A DNA stretch of 64,000 nt from Acidobacteriota bacterium (GCA_020349885.1 CP070701.1:1363178-1427177); one strand, 5' to 3'; numbered from the stretch's first letter, positions 1 to 10,020 are shown. Made by a program: numbers and translations. Notes: a model not told the origin generated them from the sequence alone.

Positions 1-174
1 GCGCTCGCCGAGGACTGGCTCGTCGCGTTCGACCACGACCCGAAAGTGCCGTTCGCGCGCCTGCGCGGGACCGTCGAGAAGCCCGTCGCCGAGGCCGTGC
101 CCCTGGCCCCCGGCGACTACGTGACGCCGTTCGACACTCGTCATGGCGAAGCGCCCGGCCGTAGCCAGAAATGA
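1..174 (+). CDS. MBL-fold metallo-hydrolase, C-terminal fragment
   Basis: Frame 1 is open from the window edge to a TGA at 172-174 and encodes the last 57 residues of a protein whose start lies outside. The stretch WLVAFDHDPKVPFARL resembles the C-terminal strand of metallo-beta-lactamase-fold hydrolases, where a '(F/Y)xHDP' motif follows the metal-binding core. No metal ligands are in view, so the family call is an inference from this tail. The stop overlaps the next gene's ATG (ATGA), which suggests translational coupling to the S26 peptidase gene. Confidence 0.5.
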   Translation, partial: ALAEDWLVAFDHDPKVPFARLRGTVEKPVAEAVPLAPGDYVTPFDTRHGEAPGRSQK

Positions 175-602
175 GCGACTCTCTCGAAGCGATACGGAAA
201 TTCCTCCTCGACGGCGGCGCGTCCGAATGCATGCTCACCGTCGAGGGGCGCAGCATGGCGCCCGCGCTGCTTCCGGGGGACGAGATTCTCGTCCGCCGCG
301 TCGCGGAGGAAACGCTCCGCCTGGGCGACGTCGTCGTGTTCTACCTCGACGGCTGGAAATTGCCGTGCACGCACCGGCTGATCTGGAAGCGGAGCCGCGG
401 GGGAAAGACCCGCTACTACACGAAGGGCGACGCGCTGCCCCACGCGGAGTGCTTCGAGGCGGACGCCTTCGTAGGCCGCGTGGAGCGGGCGCTGCGCGGG
501 GGCGAGGCGATTCGCGAAAATCCCCTCGCCGCCAAAATCCGCGCGCTCCTGGGCTGCGCGCTATACCTCCTGTTCAAGGCGCGGCGCCGACTCGACCGCT
601 AG
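171..602 (+). CDS. S26-type signal peptidase-like protein (Ser/His type)
   Basis: A 143-residue protein with the signal-peptidase core: GRSMAP, with the presumed nucleophile Ser28, then PGDEILV, a THRL motif with His68, and TKGD near residues 84-87. The THR motif in place of a Lys general base is characteristic of the S26B branch (SipW, archaeal and ER signal peptidases). Unlike classical LepB there is no N-terminal membrane anchor. The only hydrophobic stretch is near the C-terminus (ALLGCALYLLF), followed by basic residues. It overlaps the upstream hydrolase by 4 nt. It may process an exported peptide or be a soluble S24/S26-like protease; the substrate is unknown. Confidence 0.7.
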   Translation: MSDSLEAIRKFLLDGGASECMLTVEGRSMAPALLPGDEILVRRVAEETLRLGDVVVFYLDGWKLPCTHRLIWKRSRGGKTRYYTKGDALPHAECFEADAFVGRVERALRGGEAIRENPLAAKIRALLGCALYLLFKARRRLDR

Positions 603-611
603 AGCCGCTTC

Positions 612-1175
612 TTACGGAGGCTCGACCCGGAGCATCTTCCGCAGGCTCCCGACGGCCGCATGGACGTGCGCCTTGGCGGCGCCCACCGAGCAGTCCATGG
701 CCTCGGCGATGTCGCCGTAGGTCATCTCGTCGAGCCACAGGAGAAGCGCCTCGCGCTGGCGGGGCGGCAGGCGGCTCACGAGCGCGCGCACCTTCCCCGA
801 GTCGGCGTGGACGGAGTCGGGCGCAGTGGAAGCGGCGGCGGAGGGAGGCGCGTCATCGAGGGAAACGAGCCGCAGCCGCTTCTCCTTGCGGATGAAGTTG
901 AGCGCCGTGTTAGCGGCGATGCGCCGCAGCCACGCGAGAAGGCGGTCCGGGTCGCGCAGCTCGCGGCGGTGGGTGTGGGCGCGCAGGAAGGTTTCCTGGA
1001 GAATCTCGTCCGCCTCCTCGTGCGTCGCGGCGAAGCGGCGCGCGAGGCGGTAAAGCCGCGGCCCGAATTTTTTCACCATCCACGCAAAGGCCTCCTCGTC
1101 CCCCCGCCGGAACGCCTCAGCCCGGCCGCGCCGCTCCCTCTCCGACGGTTGGGGGGAATCCGATTCTCGAGACAC
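612..1175 (-). CDS. RNA polymerase sigma factor, ECF subfamily
   Basis: A 187-residue protein with the two-domain ECF layout. Region 2 covers about residues 25-95 and includes EADEILQETFLRAH and the DPDRLLAWLRRIAANTALNF segment. Region 4 covers about residues 125-180, with LPPRQREALLLWLDEMTYGDIAEAMDCSVGAAKAHVHAA as its helix-turn-helix. The start is GTG. It is convergent with the S26 peptidase gene, and its start lies only 24 nt from the stop of pyrC on the same strand, so the two could be co-transcribed. No anti-sigma gene adjoins it, so its control cannot be read from context. Confidence 0.88.
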   Translation of the reverse strand: MSRESDSPQPSERERRGRAEAFRRGDEEAFAWMVKKFGPRLYRLARRFAATHEEADEILQETFLRAHTHRRELRDPDRLLAWLRRIAANTALNFIRKEKRLRLVSLDDAPPSAAASTAPDSVHADSGKVRALVSRLPPRQREALLLWLDEMTYGDIAEAMDCSVGAAKAHVHAAVGSLRKMLRVEPP

Positions 1176-1199
1176 GGTCGCCCGCGAAAGCGGCTTTCC

Positions 1200-2489
1200 C
1201 TACGACGGCCGCTCGTACACCACGCGCCCCGAGACGATCGTCGCGCACGGTGCGCCCTTCAGCTTCCAGCCGTCGAAGGGAGAGTTGCGGCTGCGCGAGC
1301 GGAAGGCGGACGCGTCCACCGTGACCCGGACCTCGGGGTCGATCACGGTCACGTCCGCGTCCGCGCCGGGAGAAAGATGCCCCTTGCTCCGCTGGTTGAG
1401 GATGCGTGCCGGGTTTTCGGAAAGCAGCTCCACGAGGCGCGTCCACGTAAGCAGCCCCGCGCGGACGAAGCGGTCCGCCATGAGCGAGACGGCGGTTTCC
1501 AGTCCCACGATCCCGAAGGGCGCGAGAGGGAATTCGAGTGATTTCTCGTCCCAGTGGTGCGGGGCATGGTCGGTGGCCACGGCGTCAACGGTGCCGTCCG
1601 CGAGCGCTTCCTTGAGCGCCTCCACGTCGGCCTTCGGGCGAAGCGGCGGCTTCATCTTGGTGTTCGTGTCGAACGCCTTGCAGGCCTCGTCGCTCAGGAC
1701 AAGGTGGTGCGGCGCGACCTCGCAGCTCACGCGGACGCCGCGCGCCTTGGCCTCGCGAACGATGCGGACGGCCTCGCGGGTGGAGAGGTGGGGCACATGG
1801 AGGCGCGAGCCAGTGAGCTCCGCCAGGTACACGTCGCGCGCCACCATCGCGTCCTCCGCCGCGCCGGGTATTCCGCGCAGCCCGAGCAGGGTCGAGATTT
1901 CCCCTTCATGGATGTCACCGTCACCGCTCAGGGAAGGCTCCTCGGCGTGGTTGATGACGGGGAAGTCAAACAGTTTCGCGTATTCCAGGGCGCGGCGCAT
2001 CAGCTCGGCGTCGGCGACGGGAATGCCGTCGTCGGAGACGGCCACGATGCCCTCCCCGGCCATGTCGCCGAACTCGGCGAGCTCCTCGCCGCGCAGCCCC
2101 TTCGAGACGGCGCCGATGGGGAAGACGTTCACGAGCCCCGCCTCGGCGGCCCGCTCGCGGATGAAACGCGTCACGTTCTGGTTGTCGTTGGGGGGCTCGG
2201 TGTTGGCCATGCAGGCGACGGAGGCGAAGCCACCTTCGGCGGCCGCCCGGCTTCCCGTCTCGATAGTCTCCTTGTACTCGAAGCCCGGCTCGCGCAGGTG
2301 CGTGTGCATGTCGAAAAACCCCGGCGCGACGATGCGCCCCTTCGCGTCGAAGACCTTGCACCCCGCGGGCGCCTTTATGCTCTTTGCGACGCGCGCCACC
2401 TTGCCCTTCTCAACGAGAACGTCGCACACCTCGTCCCGCTCGTTGGCGGGATCCACGACGCGGCCGCCGCGCACAAGCAGGGCTTTCAT
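1200..2489 (-). CDS. pyrC: dihydroorotase (class I)
   Basis: Catalyses reversible cyclisation of N-carbamoyl-aspartate to dihydroorotate, step three of pyrimidine synthesis. The 429-residue protein shows the amidohydrolase metal site: HTH in DMHTHLREPG (about residues 60-69), a metal-bridging Lys region, histidines in INHAEE and HVPHLS, and the Asp of ATDHAPHH. The start is set at ATG 2489 (MKALLVRGG), where the family's N-terminal beta-strand begins; a start 10 codons upstream is possible but unlikely. Length is typical. The usual partner pyrB is not adjacent. pyrF lies 22 kb away, so pyrimidine genes are scattered here. Confidence 0.93.
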   Translation of the reverse strand: MKALLVRGGRVVDPANERDEVCDVLVEKGKVARVAKSIKAPAGCKVFDAKGRIVAPGFFDMHTHLREPGFEYKETIETGSRAAAEGGFASVACMANTEPPNDNQNVTRFIRERAAEAGLVNVFPIGAVSKGLRGEELAEFGDMAGEGIVAVSDDGIPVADAELMRRALEYAKLFDFPVINHAEEPSLSGDGDIHEGEISTLLGLRGIPGAAEDAMVARDVYLAELTGSRLHVPHLSTREAVRIVREAKARGVRVSCEVAPHHLVLSDEACKAFDTNTKMKPPLRPKADVEALKEALADGTVDAVATDHAPHHWDEKSLEFPLAPFGIVGLETAVSLMADRFVRAGLLTWTRLVELLSENPARILNQRSKGHLSPGADADVTVIDPEVRVTVDASAFRSRSRNSPFDGWKLKGAPCATIVSGRVVYERPS

Positions 2490-2678
2490 CGAGGCCGGCT
2501 CCCCACACCTGGCGGGCAAGATTTAAACGTCCCCCGCTCCCCTGTCCCAGCCGTGGTTCTTGGCGCGAACGTCCGTAGGAGACTCATTTCCAAAGGCCGT
2601 AGCTATGTTACCACAGAAAGGACGCTCTGAGAACATGTTCCTCCGGATCGGAGCGATTTTTCTTCCCGCCTTGAGCTC

Positions 2679-3665
2679 TCAGAGGAGGTCGATCGTCCAG
2701 TGAAAGTATTCGTCCGGATGCGCAAACGGGGGGAGCAAAAAATTTTCCCTGATGGGACGCACCATCACGAGGCGTTTCTCCTCCCACCGAAATTGACGGG
2801 CGGGGCACAGGTTGACGAAGCGCGACGGAACCTTTCCCCTCAAGCGCGAGACGCCCTCCCGCTCGAGCCGCTCCATCAGAAAGCGCAGCATGGCGGTGAC
2901 GTCCTCTTTCGCGCCCGCCTCGAAGCCGTATTCGAGAACGCGGAGCGTGTCGTCGCCCGTGAAGCGGGTGCGCAGGTACGAAACGACGCGCCCCTCCCGC
3001 TCGCCCACGAGAAACGCCCACGGATGGTTTTTTCTTGAAAACATCTCATGAAGCAGACGCTCCCTCATGATGTCGAATTCCCAGTAATCATCCTCGCGCA
3101 GGCATGCCATGCGCTGCGCGCTGACGTGGGTGTTGTAAAGATTGCGGACGGAGGGGAAATCACGCGGCTCGTAGGGGCGGATGCCAGACGGCGTCCGGCT
3201 CCGGGGGCCGGCCTCGCGCCAGCCGTCCATCCCGGCTTCGAGGTGTTGCGTGGGAAGCACCGTGTAGCCCAGGCGCTCGTAGTAGCCGGGGTCGATGAGA
3301 GAATAAAGAAGCGCCGCGTCGTAGCCCTCCCTTGCGAGAAGGCCGTGCGCCTCCTCCATCAGGCGGCGGCCGATGCCCCGGCCCCGGAGGTCCCGGCGCA
3401 CGCCGAAGGAAGCGATGGCGCACACGCGGACGCGCGCGTTCTCGAGAGCGAACGTGAAGTCGTACAAAAACATCGTGGCCGCCACGCCCCCTTCCGCCCG
3501 AAGCGCCGGCGCGCGCCAATGCGCGCGGCCCCACGGCGTTTCTTTCAGCGCGCGCATGAAGCGCTGGTAGTCGTCGCGCCCCTTCTCGCGATTCCACTCC
3601 TCCCGCGAGCGCTCGATGGCCGGACAAAGCTCATCGCCTTCAAGAAAAGCGAATTGCAAATTCAT
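2679..3665 (-). CDS. GNAT-family N-acetyltransferase
   Basis: A 328-residue protein with a clear GNAT acetyl-CoA motif: VRRDLRGRGIGRRLMEEA (about residues 89-106), preceded by a beta-strand (VCAIASFGV) and followed by SLIDPGYYERLGY. The second half contains a further GNAT-like section (PSVRNLYN, AFLVGEREGRVVSYLRT), so this is probably a tandem-GNAT protein of the Eis/acetyltransferase-1 type. The substrate cannot be read from the sequence. It lies 11 nt downstream of the Omp85 gene on the same strand, so the two are probably co-transcribed. Confidence 0.8.
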   Translation of the reverse strand: MNLQFAFLEGDELCPAIERSREEWNREKGRDDYQRFMRALKETPWGRAHWRAPALRAEGGVAATMFLYDFTFALENARVRVCAIASFGVRRDLRGRGIGRRLMEEAHGLLAREGYDAALLYSLIDPGYYERLGYTVLPTQHLEAGMDGWREAGPRSRTPSGIRPYEPRDFPSVRNLYNTHVSAQRMACLREDDYWEFDIMRERLLHEMFSRKNHPWAFLVGEREGRVVSYLRTRFTGDDTLRVLEYGFEAGAKEDVTAMLRFLMERLEREGVSRLRGKVPSRFVNLCPARQFRWEEKRLVMVRPIRENFLLPPFAHPDEYFHWTIDLL

Positions 3666-3676
3666 GGAAATCTTCC

Positions 3677-5026
3677 TTAGAACGCCCGTCCCACGTCCGC
3701 CAGGATTTTCCAGTCGTGAATGTCAAAGCCGTAGGCCGCGTCGAGGCGCAGGATGCCGTCAACTATGCGCTGGGCGTAGAGGCGCAGGCCCCCGCCGGCG
3801 CCGATTTTCCAATCGTCCGGCCGCGCGAGGCTTCGGAACGAGGCGTCGCCCACGTCCACGAAAGCGGCGAGGCCCCACAGGAGGCGCTCGCGCCACACTG
3901 GCCGCCCGAGCGGAAGGCGTGCCTCGGCAGTCGCTAACCAGGCGTCGCGCCCGCGGTATTGGCCCTCCTCGTAGCCGCGCAGGCTGCCCGAGCCGCCGAC
4001 GGATGAGGCAAAGGTGTCGAAATCGCCCGCGAAAAGGCGCCGCGCCTCGGCGCGAAAAACGGCGTTTCCGTACTCGCCGAGGCGCGCATAGCGAAGAAAC
4101 CGCGCGCTCCCGACCGTGCCCGAAACATCCGAGCCAAGGCGCGTGCTGTGCACGGAGCCTTCGAGACGGAGCGTGAAGCCCGAGCGCACGAACCAGGGAT
4201 GAACGTTTGATCTATCCCAGAAATAGCTCTTTCCGACGCCGAAAATGCTTCGCGCCTCGCGCGGCGGCCCGCCCGAAAAAAGCTCATAGCGGATATCCTG
4301 GTAGCGAAGTTTTCCCCGGAGATGATGACGCTGAAGAAAGCGCCGGCCCACGGAGACCTCGGCAACATCGCGCTCGATGCCGTATTCCGCCAAGAGCACC
4401 TCATCCGAGAAAATTTGCTCGAAATCACGCCGTTTTCCTACCGAGGCGCCGAAGGCGTAGTAGGTGCCGAAGATGCGGGGCTCCTCGAAAATGACCCGGC
4501 CCTCCCATCCCAAGGTGACGTCGAAGTCCTGGGCGCCGACGTGCGCGGCCTCGACCTCAAGCTTCTGGTTGAGTCCGAGCAAATTGTATTCCTTTAGCTG
4601 CAGGCCGATCTCCGTGCGCCCCGAGGACTTGCGCGTCAGGAGCACGTCGGGCAGGAGGCTCCAGCGGTCGCGCGCCACGATGACAAGGTCGTAGACGGAG
4701 ACGCGCGCGGTTGGCTCGAACTCGAAGCGCACGAACTGGAAAATGTCCAGATTCTGAATGAGATGGCGGCTCTCCTCGACGGCGGCCGCGTCGTAGGCGT
4801 CGCCGGTGTGAAACGAAAGCTCCTGCAGAAGAATACGGTCGCGCGTGCGGCGCGTGCCCTCTACGCGAATCGAGCCGATCCGCACCGTCTGCTCCCGCGC
4901 CAGCGCGTCCATCTCGGCCTGGCTATGCCGCCGTCCGACTTCTTTACCCTGAGGCGCCCCCTGCGCCCACGCCAAGCCGCCCATGAGCAGCGTCGCCGCC
5001 GCCGCGCACCCCAGCCACTTCGTCAT
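3677..5026 (-). CDS. Omp85-superfamily outer-membrane protein (BamA/TamA-like)
   Basis: Predicted outer-membrane beta-barrel with a signal peptide (MTKWLGCAAAATLLMGGLAWA), one POTRA-like domain (about residues 40-125, including VRIGSIRVEGTRRTRDRILL) and a C-terminal barrel ending in the aromatic residue Phe, as expected for Bam substrates. At about 449 residues it is far shorter than BamA, which has five POTRA domains, so it is not the main insertase. It resembles the 'bacterial surface antigen / D15' group. Start 5026 was chosen because AGGA lies 8 nt upstream; ATG 5035 has poorer spacing. It is followed directly by the GNAT gene. Confidence 0.78.
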   Translation of the reverse strand: MTKWLGCAAAATLLMGGLAWAQGAPQGKEVGRRHSQAEMDALAREQTVRIGSIRVEGTRRTRDRILLQELSFHTGDAYDAAAVEESRHLIQNLDIFQFVRFEFEPTARVSVYDLVIVARDRWSLLPDVLLTRKSSGRTEIGLQLKEYNLLGLNQKLEVEAAHVGAQDFDVTLGWEGRVIFEEPRIFGTYYAFGASVGKRRDFEQIFSDEVLLAEYGIERDVAEVSVGRRFLQRHHLRGKLRYQDIRYELFSGGPPREARSIFGVGKSYFWDRSNVHPWFVRSGFTLRLEGSVHSTRLGSDVSGTVGSARFLRYARLGEYGNAVFRAEARRLFAGDFDTFASSVGGSGSLRGYEEGQYRGRDAWLATAEARLPLGRPVWRERLLWGLAAFVDVGDASFRSLARPDDWKIGAGGGLRLYAQRIVDGILRLDAAYGFDIHDWKILADVGRAF

Positions 5027-5197
5027 GGCATCCATCCTACCATGCCCCTCGCTTCCCTGTGCTTCGCGCACGCGGCGGCCGCAAAAGGCCTCGCTTCGCT
5101 TGGAGGCGGAAGGTCTCCTCCGTCCCCGAAAGGGGTGCTACGCGGCGTGGATGATAAAGAAACGAACCCTTCCCTGGAGGACTCTACGTCTCCCCGC

Positions 5198-6561
<1,364 letters not shown>

Positions 6562-6562
<1 letters not shown>

Positions 6563-7731
6563 CAGAGCGCCGCGGCTTTCTTGATGGCGTCCGCCTTGTC
6601 CGTGCGCTCCCACGTGAACGCTTCTTCCTCGCGCCCGAAGTGGCCGTAGGCGGCCGTCTTGCGGTAGATGGGGCGGCGCAAATCGAGATGCTCGATAATC
6701 TTGAGCGGCTGGAGCGGGAAATTGCCGCGGATGATTTTCTTGATTTTCTCATGGGAGATTTTTCCCGTGCCGAAGTCGTTGACGAAGATGGACACCGGGT
6801 CGGCCACGCCGATGACGTACGCAAGCTGCACCTCGATGACGTCGGCCACGCCCGCCGCCACGAGGTTCTTGGCGATGTAGCGCGCCATGTAGGAGGCCGA
6901 GCGGTCCACCTTCGTCGGGTCCTTGCCCGAGAAGCAGCCGCCGCCGTGATGGCCGAAGCCGCCGTAAGTGTCGACGATGATTTTGCGGCCCGTCAGGCCG
7001 CAGTCGCCCATTGGGCCGCCGGTGACGAAGCGTCCCGTGGCGTTGATGTGATATATCGTGCGGTCACTGAGAAGGCCCTCGGGAATGGCGGGCTTGACGA
7101 CCGCTTCAACGAGGTCGCTTCGCAATTTATCGAGCTTCACGTCGGGGTGGTGCTGGGCGGCGAGAACCACCGTATCCACGGCGACCGGCTTGAGGGTGCC
7201 GTTCTTTCCCTCCCGCACGTAGCGCACGGTAGCCTGCGCCTTTCCGTCGGGACGCAGGTAGGGCAGCACGCCTTCCCGCCGCGCCTCGGCGAGGCGGCGC
7301 GTCAGGCGGTGCGCGAGCATTATGGGAAGCGGCATCAGCTCGGGCGTCTCGCGGGTGGCGTAGCCGAACATCATGCCCTGGTCGCCCGCGCCGCCCGGGT
7401 CGACGCCCTGGGCGATGTCGGGCGACTGCTCGTCAATCGTGGAAATGACGGCGCATGTTTCGTAATCGAAACCGTAATCGGCGCTCGTGTAGCCGATGTC
7501 CTGGATCGTGCGGCGAACAACCTTCGGCAGGTCGGCGTAGGCCGTCGTCGTAACCTCGCCGGCGATGCACGCAAGCCCCGTCGTCACGAGCGTCTCACAG
7601 GCGACGCGTCCTTTAGCGTCCTGGCGTAAAATTTCATCCAGAACGGCGTCCGAGATCTGGTCGGCCACCTTGTCAGGGTGCCCCTCCGTCACGGATTCCG
7701 AAGTAAAATAGGTAAATTTATCGTCTTTCAC
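6562..7731 (-). CDS. metK: methionine adenosyltransferase (SAM synthetase)
   Basis: Makes S-adenosylmethionine from methionine and ATP. The 389-residue protein shows the signature regions: [18 protein letters not shown] near the N-terminus, the flexible-loop/ATP region around [15 protein letters not shown], the phosphate-binding [17 protein letters not shown], and [15 protein letters not shown] at 7731 is the start; AAAGG lies 8 nt upstream. Length is typical. It heads a metK-ahcY pair. Its leader (7732 to about 7790) shows no SAM-riboswitch pattern that I can recognise. Confidence 0.96.
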
Positions 7732-7792
7732 AAATAAAACCTTTCTGTGCTTAAATTGTGTTTGCGTTGTGGTTGTTTGCTAAAGCAATGAG

Positions 7793-7821
7793 AGGTTAGC
7801 AGAAACGGCGGTGAAATGCAA
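7793..7821 (-). promoter_or_regulatory. possible sigma-70 promoter of metK
   Basis: On the minus strand TTGCAT (7816-7821) is followed after 17 nt by TAACCT (7793-7798), about 60 nt before the metK GTG. The match is moderate. Confidence 0.4.
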
Positions 7822-7996
7822 CGACATGGCCGCCCGGCGAGTCTCCGGTTTTGCTTTTTTCTAAAAAAGTCTTATTTGGCGTTGAGTTACGCGCGCTCCA
7901 CCAGAAAATGGCGCAAACCATGAAAATCCTGGCATTACCGAAAGAGGACTCGCGCTTTCGATTCCGATGAAACACGCTCTTTTCGGCTTAATTGTA

Positions 7997-8025
7997 TTGA
8001 TTTCCATGCGAATCTCTCCTATACT
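7997..8025 (+). promoter_or_regulatory. sigma-70 promoter of tmRNA
   Basis: TTGATT (7997-8002), a 17-nt spacer, then TATACT (8020-8025). Transcription would start near 8032, giving an about 40-nt 5' leader to be removed by RNase P before the mature tmRNA end at 8071. Confidence 0.75.
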
Positions 8026-8070
8026 AAATGCAGACGACTTTTTCGCGTGCAAAACCGCACGGCAACCGTT

Positions 8071-8416
8071 GGGGGCGAAATGGCTTCGACGGAGAGACGC
8101 GAAGCGGACGGGTGCATGCCGAGGCGCCTGGCCTCGTAAAAACGGGCACCAACATAACTGCTGACCACGAGTTGGCACTCGCTGCTTAACATTAAGTAGC
8201 GCGCGGAACGGAGGACGTGCTCGGCGTCGCCGTACCGTGTCATTTTTCCGAGCTGGCCGCCCGGGGGCGCCCTTATCTCGGGCGGCGAGAAACTAAGGGC
8301 TGGCCGCTCGGTATCCCGCCCGGCGGAGACTCGGCGGCGAGATAAAAAGCCGAGCTGAGCATGGAGTGCCCGCCGTGTAGCCTTTTCGGACGGGGGTTCG
8401 ATTCCCCCCGCCTCCA
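8071..8416 (+). ncRNA. ssrA: transfer-messenger RNA (tmRNA)
   Basis: Rescues stalled ribosomes and tags the truncated peptide. The 5' end GGGGGCGAAATGG and the 3' end, a T-arm (GGGGGTTCGATTCCCCC) followed by CGCCTCCA, pair as a 7-bp acceptor stem. It contains the G3-U pair that alanyl-tRNA synthetase recognises. CCA is not encoded. The tag frame ends CTC GCT GCT TAA (stop 8187-8189); read from GGC at 8145 the tag is GTNITADHELALAA, with the LALAA-type degradation end. A resume codon at 8148 would give a 13-residue tag. The size (346 nt) and one-piece layout are normal. Confidence 0.96.
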
Positions 8417-8449
8417 GTCTTCGTTCGAAACGAAGTGAGAACGAAGACT
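8416..8449. repeat. 11-bp inverted repeat at the tmRNA 3' end
   Basis: AGTCTTCGTTC (8416-8426) and GAACGAAGACT (8439-8449) are perfect reverse complements around a 12-nt loop. There is no T tract, so it is not a standard terminator. It overlaps both the last tmRNA base and the first bases of the direct repeat at 8448. Confidence 0.75.
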
Positions 8450-8478
8450 GCCACGGCGAAGCCGTCAGGCGAAGCCGG
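8448..8478 (+). repeat. 31-bp direct repeat, left copy
   Basis: Begins CTGCCACGGCGAAGCCG. It matches 8822-8852 at 29 of 31 positions; the differences are at repeat positions 9 and 28. The two copies bracket the GIY-YIG gene. Confidence 0.85.
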
Positions 8479-8557
8479 GCAGCCATTTGATGATGTGAAC
8501 ATCCGTTTCGAACTTCGCCTTGGCAAGCCAGCCGTGAACAGGCCGTCCATGTAAGAC

Positions 8558-8806
8558 ATGAACAAATTTCATTATGTCTACATTCTCCTGAGCGAAGCAG
8601 AGCCAGTCCACCACTACGTGGGACTCACGCAGGATCTTGAAGGTCGCCTCAAGGCTCATAACAATGGGAAAGTTCCACACACAGCCAAGTTTTGCCCATG
8701 GCGTATCGAAACCGCTATTGCCTTCCGCTCCCGCAAGAAGGCTGCTGAATTTGAGAAATACCTCAAATCACGCTCCGGCCGTGCCTTTGCCAAGAAGCGG
8801 CTTTGA
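8558..8806 (+). CDS. GIY-YIG nuclease superfamily protein
   Basis: An 82-residue single-domain protein of the small UvrC/YhbQ-like GIY-YIG group. The paired motif is YVY (residues 6-8) and YVG (20-22), followed by Arg30 in LEGRLKAHN and a Glu in the later AAEFEKYLKS helix, which are the expected catalytic positions. There is no DNA-binding extension, so it is not a full homing endonuclease. The gene stands alone between 31-bp direct repeats just downstream of tmRNA, with no neighbour in operon. Its biological role is unknown. The placement suggests a small mobile or recently inserted unit. Confidence 0.85.
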   Translation: MNKFHYVYILLSEAEPVHHYVGLTQDLEGRLKAHNNGKVPHTAKFCPWRIETAIAFRSRKKAAEFEKYLKSRSGRAFAKKRL

Positions 8807-8821
8807 GATAGAATAAAAAGG

Positions 8822-8852
8822 CTGCCACGCCGAAGCCGTCAGGCGAAGGCGG
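8822..8852 (+). repeat. 31-bp direct repeat, right copy
   Basis: Begins CTGCCACGCCGAAGCCG and lies 16 nt after the GIY-YIG stop codon. See the left copy at 8448-8478. Confidence 0.85.
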
Positions 8853-8860
8853 ACTTTCTC

Positions 8861-8899
8861 AGGGGGTTCTTTCTATACGCTATACGCGAGACACCCCCT
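8861..8899. repeat. inverted repeat enclosing TATACGC x2, at the dcd 3' end
   Basis: AGGGGGT (8861-8867) pairs with ACCCCCT (8893-8899). Between them is a tandem TATACGC doublet (8874-8887). The right arm overlaps the dcd stop codon. It could act as a weak 3' hairpin for dcd on the minus strand. Confidence 0.5.
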
Positions 8900-9452
8900 A
8901 CAGCTTCGGCAGCGTAATCTTCTTCTGCGCCTGGTATTTTCCCTTCTTGTCGGCGTAGGTCGTCAGGCACGCCTCGTCCCCCTCGAAGAAGATCACCTGC
9001 GCGATGCCCTCGCCAGCGTAAATCTTGGCGGGAAGCGGCGCGGTGTTCGAGATCTCTAGCGTGGCATAACCCTCCCAGCCGGGCTCGAAGGGCGTGACGT
9101 TCACGATGATGCCGCAGCGGGCGTAAGTGCTCTTTCCGACGCACAACGTGAGCACGTTCTTGGGGATGCGGAAATACTCGACCGTGCGGGCGAGCACGAA
9201 GGAGTTCGGGGGGATGACACATACGTCGTTATCGTGCTCGGCGAGCGAGCGGAGGTCGAATCGCTTGGGGTCGACCACCGTGGTGTTGATGTTCGTAAAG
9301 ATTTTGAACTCCGAGGCGATGCGGATGTCGTAGCCGTAGGAGGAGAGGCCGAAGGAGATGACGCCCTCGCGCACCTGTTTCTCCTCGAACGGATCTATCA
9401 TCTTGTGCTCGAGCGCCATGCGCTTGATCCACGAATCTGACTTGAGACCCAT
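8898..9452 (-). CDS. dcd: dCTP deaminase
   Basis: Deaminates dCTP to dUTP, the precursor route to dTMP. The 184-residue length is typical. Visible family motifs are SYGYDIRIA (about residues 37-45), the [11 protein letters not shown] nucleotide-binding segment (conserved Ser/Arg) and [14 protein letters not shown] with the catalytic Glu. It could be the bifunctional DCD-DUT form, but the sequence does not decide this. It is transcribed away from tmRNA and has no operon partner; a 123-nt gap separates it from the DUF2784 gene upstream. Confidence 0.93.
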   Translation of the reverse strand: MGLKSDSWIKRMALEHKMIDPFEEKQVREGVISFGLSSYGYDIRIASEFKIFTNINTTVVDPKRFDLRSLAEHDNDVCVIPPNSFVLARTVEYFRIPKNVLTLCVGKSTYARCGIIVNVTPFEPGWEGYATLEISNTAPLPAKIYAGEGIAQVIFFEGDEACLTTYADKKGKYQAQKKITLPKL

Positions 9453-9575
9453 CTGTCGTGCTCCTTTTCAAATATTGGAGAGGGCCATTCTAACGTATTC
9501 CGTCCCGAAAGGCGAGCAAGGAAGCGTCATCGCGGCCACGGTGAAGCTGAAAGCGAAACCGGGTGGCAAGTCAAA

Positions 9576-9971
9576 CTACGCTTCGGCGCGCTGGCGCCAT
9601 ACGTACACTGCGGCCCACAAGAGAATCCACGCGGCAGCGGCCATAGCGATGCTGCCCCGCGGGATGTCCCAATAGACGATTCTTTCGAGATAGAAAACAA
9701 TGAACCCGCCCGGATAGGCGGCCTCGCCCGCGTGGCGGCGCATCATGTTTTCAAGCGTGGTGAGCGGGCACCCCCCCCATGCGGGCCAGATGATGAGCGT
9801 CGCCGCCATGAACGAAAGCTGGAAAAAACGCCACCGGCGATACTTCAAGCCCGCGAACGGCCCGAAAACGTAGGTCAAGACCCACAGCGCATGAAGCGCG
9901 AGAGCGGTGTCGGCCGCCAGGCTCCACCCCCAATTTCCCGCGAATTCCATCTTCCAGTTTAGGGCTTCCAC
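9576..9971 (-). CDS. DUF2784-type membrane protein
   Basis: A 131-residue protein with about three to four hydrophobic segments (AADTALALHALWVLTYVFG, FFQLSFMAATLIIWPAWG, SIAMAAAAWILLWAAVYVW). The pattern CPLTTLEN after the second segment and a later GGFIVFYLERIVY are the conserved features of DUF2784 proteins. Family function is unknown; it is an inner-membrane protein by prediction. It is divergent from rarA with about 55 nt between the starts, so the two may share a regulatory region. Confidence 0.8.
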   Translation of the reverse strand: MEALNWKMEFAGNWGWSLAADTALALHALWVLTYVFGPFAGLKYRRWRFFQLSFMAATLIIWPAWGGCPLTTLENMMRRHAGEAAYPGGFIVFYLERIVYWDIPRGSIAMAAAAWILLWAAVYVWRQRAEA

Positions 9972-10014
9972 CGCTTCCCATCAACGTTTCCCTATTTCGG
10001 CGGGAGGGCTAAGG

Positions 10015-10020
10015 TATAAT
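10015..10020 (+). promoter_or_regulatory. -10-like TATAAT immediately before rarA
   Basis: A perfect TATAAT ends 6 nt before the rarA ATG at 10027, so a transcript from it would be leaderless or nearly so. No good -35 was found. gltX has the same arrangement. Confidence 0.5.

Noticed and set aside
2639-2660. CTCCG-GAT-CGGAG hairpin followed by Ts as a terminator
   Set aside because: The stem is only 5 bp and it faces the plus strand with no plus-strand gene upstream.
7732-7860. Possible SAM or SAH riboswitch before metK
   Set aside because: I could not match any known consensus core; the gap looks like an ordinary promoter and leader.
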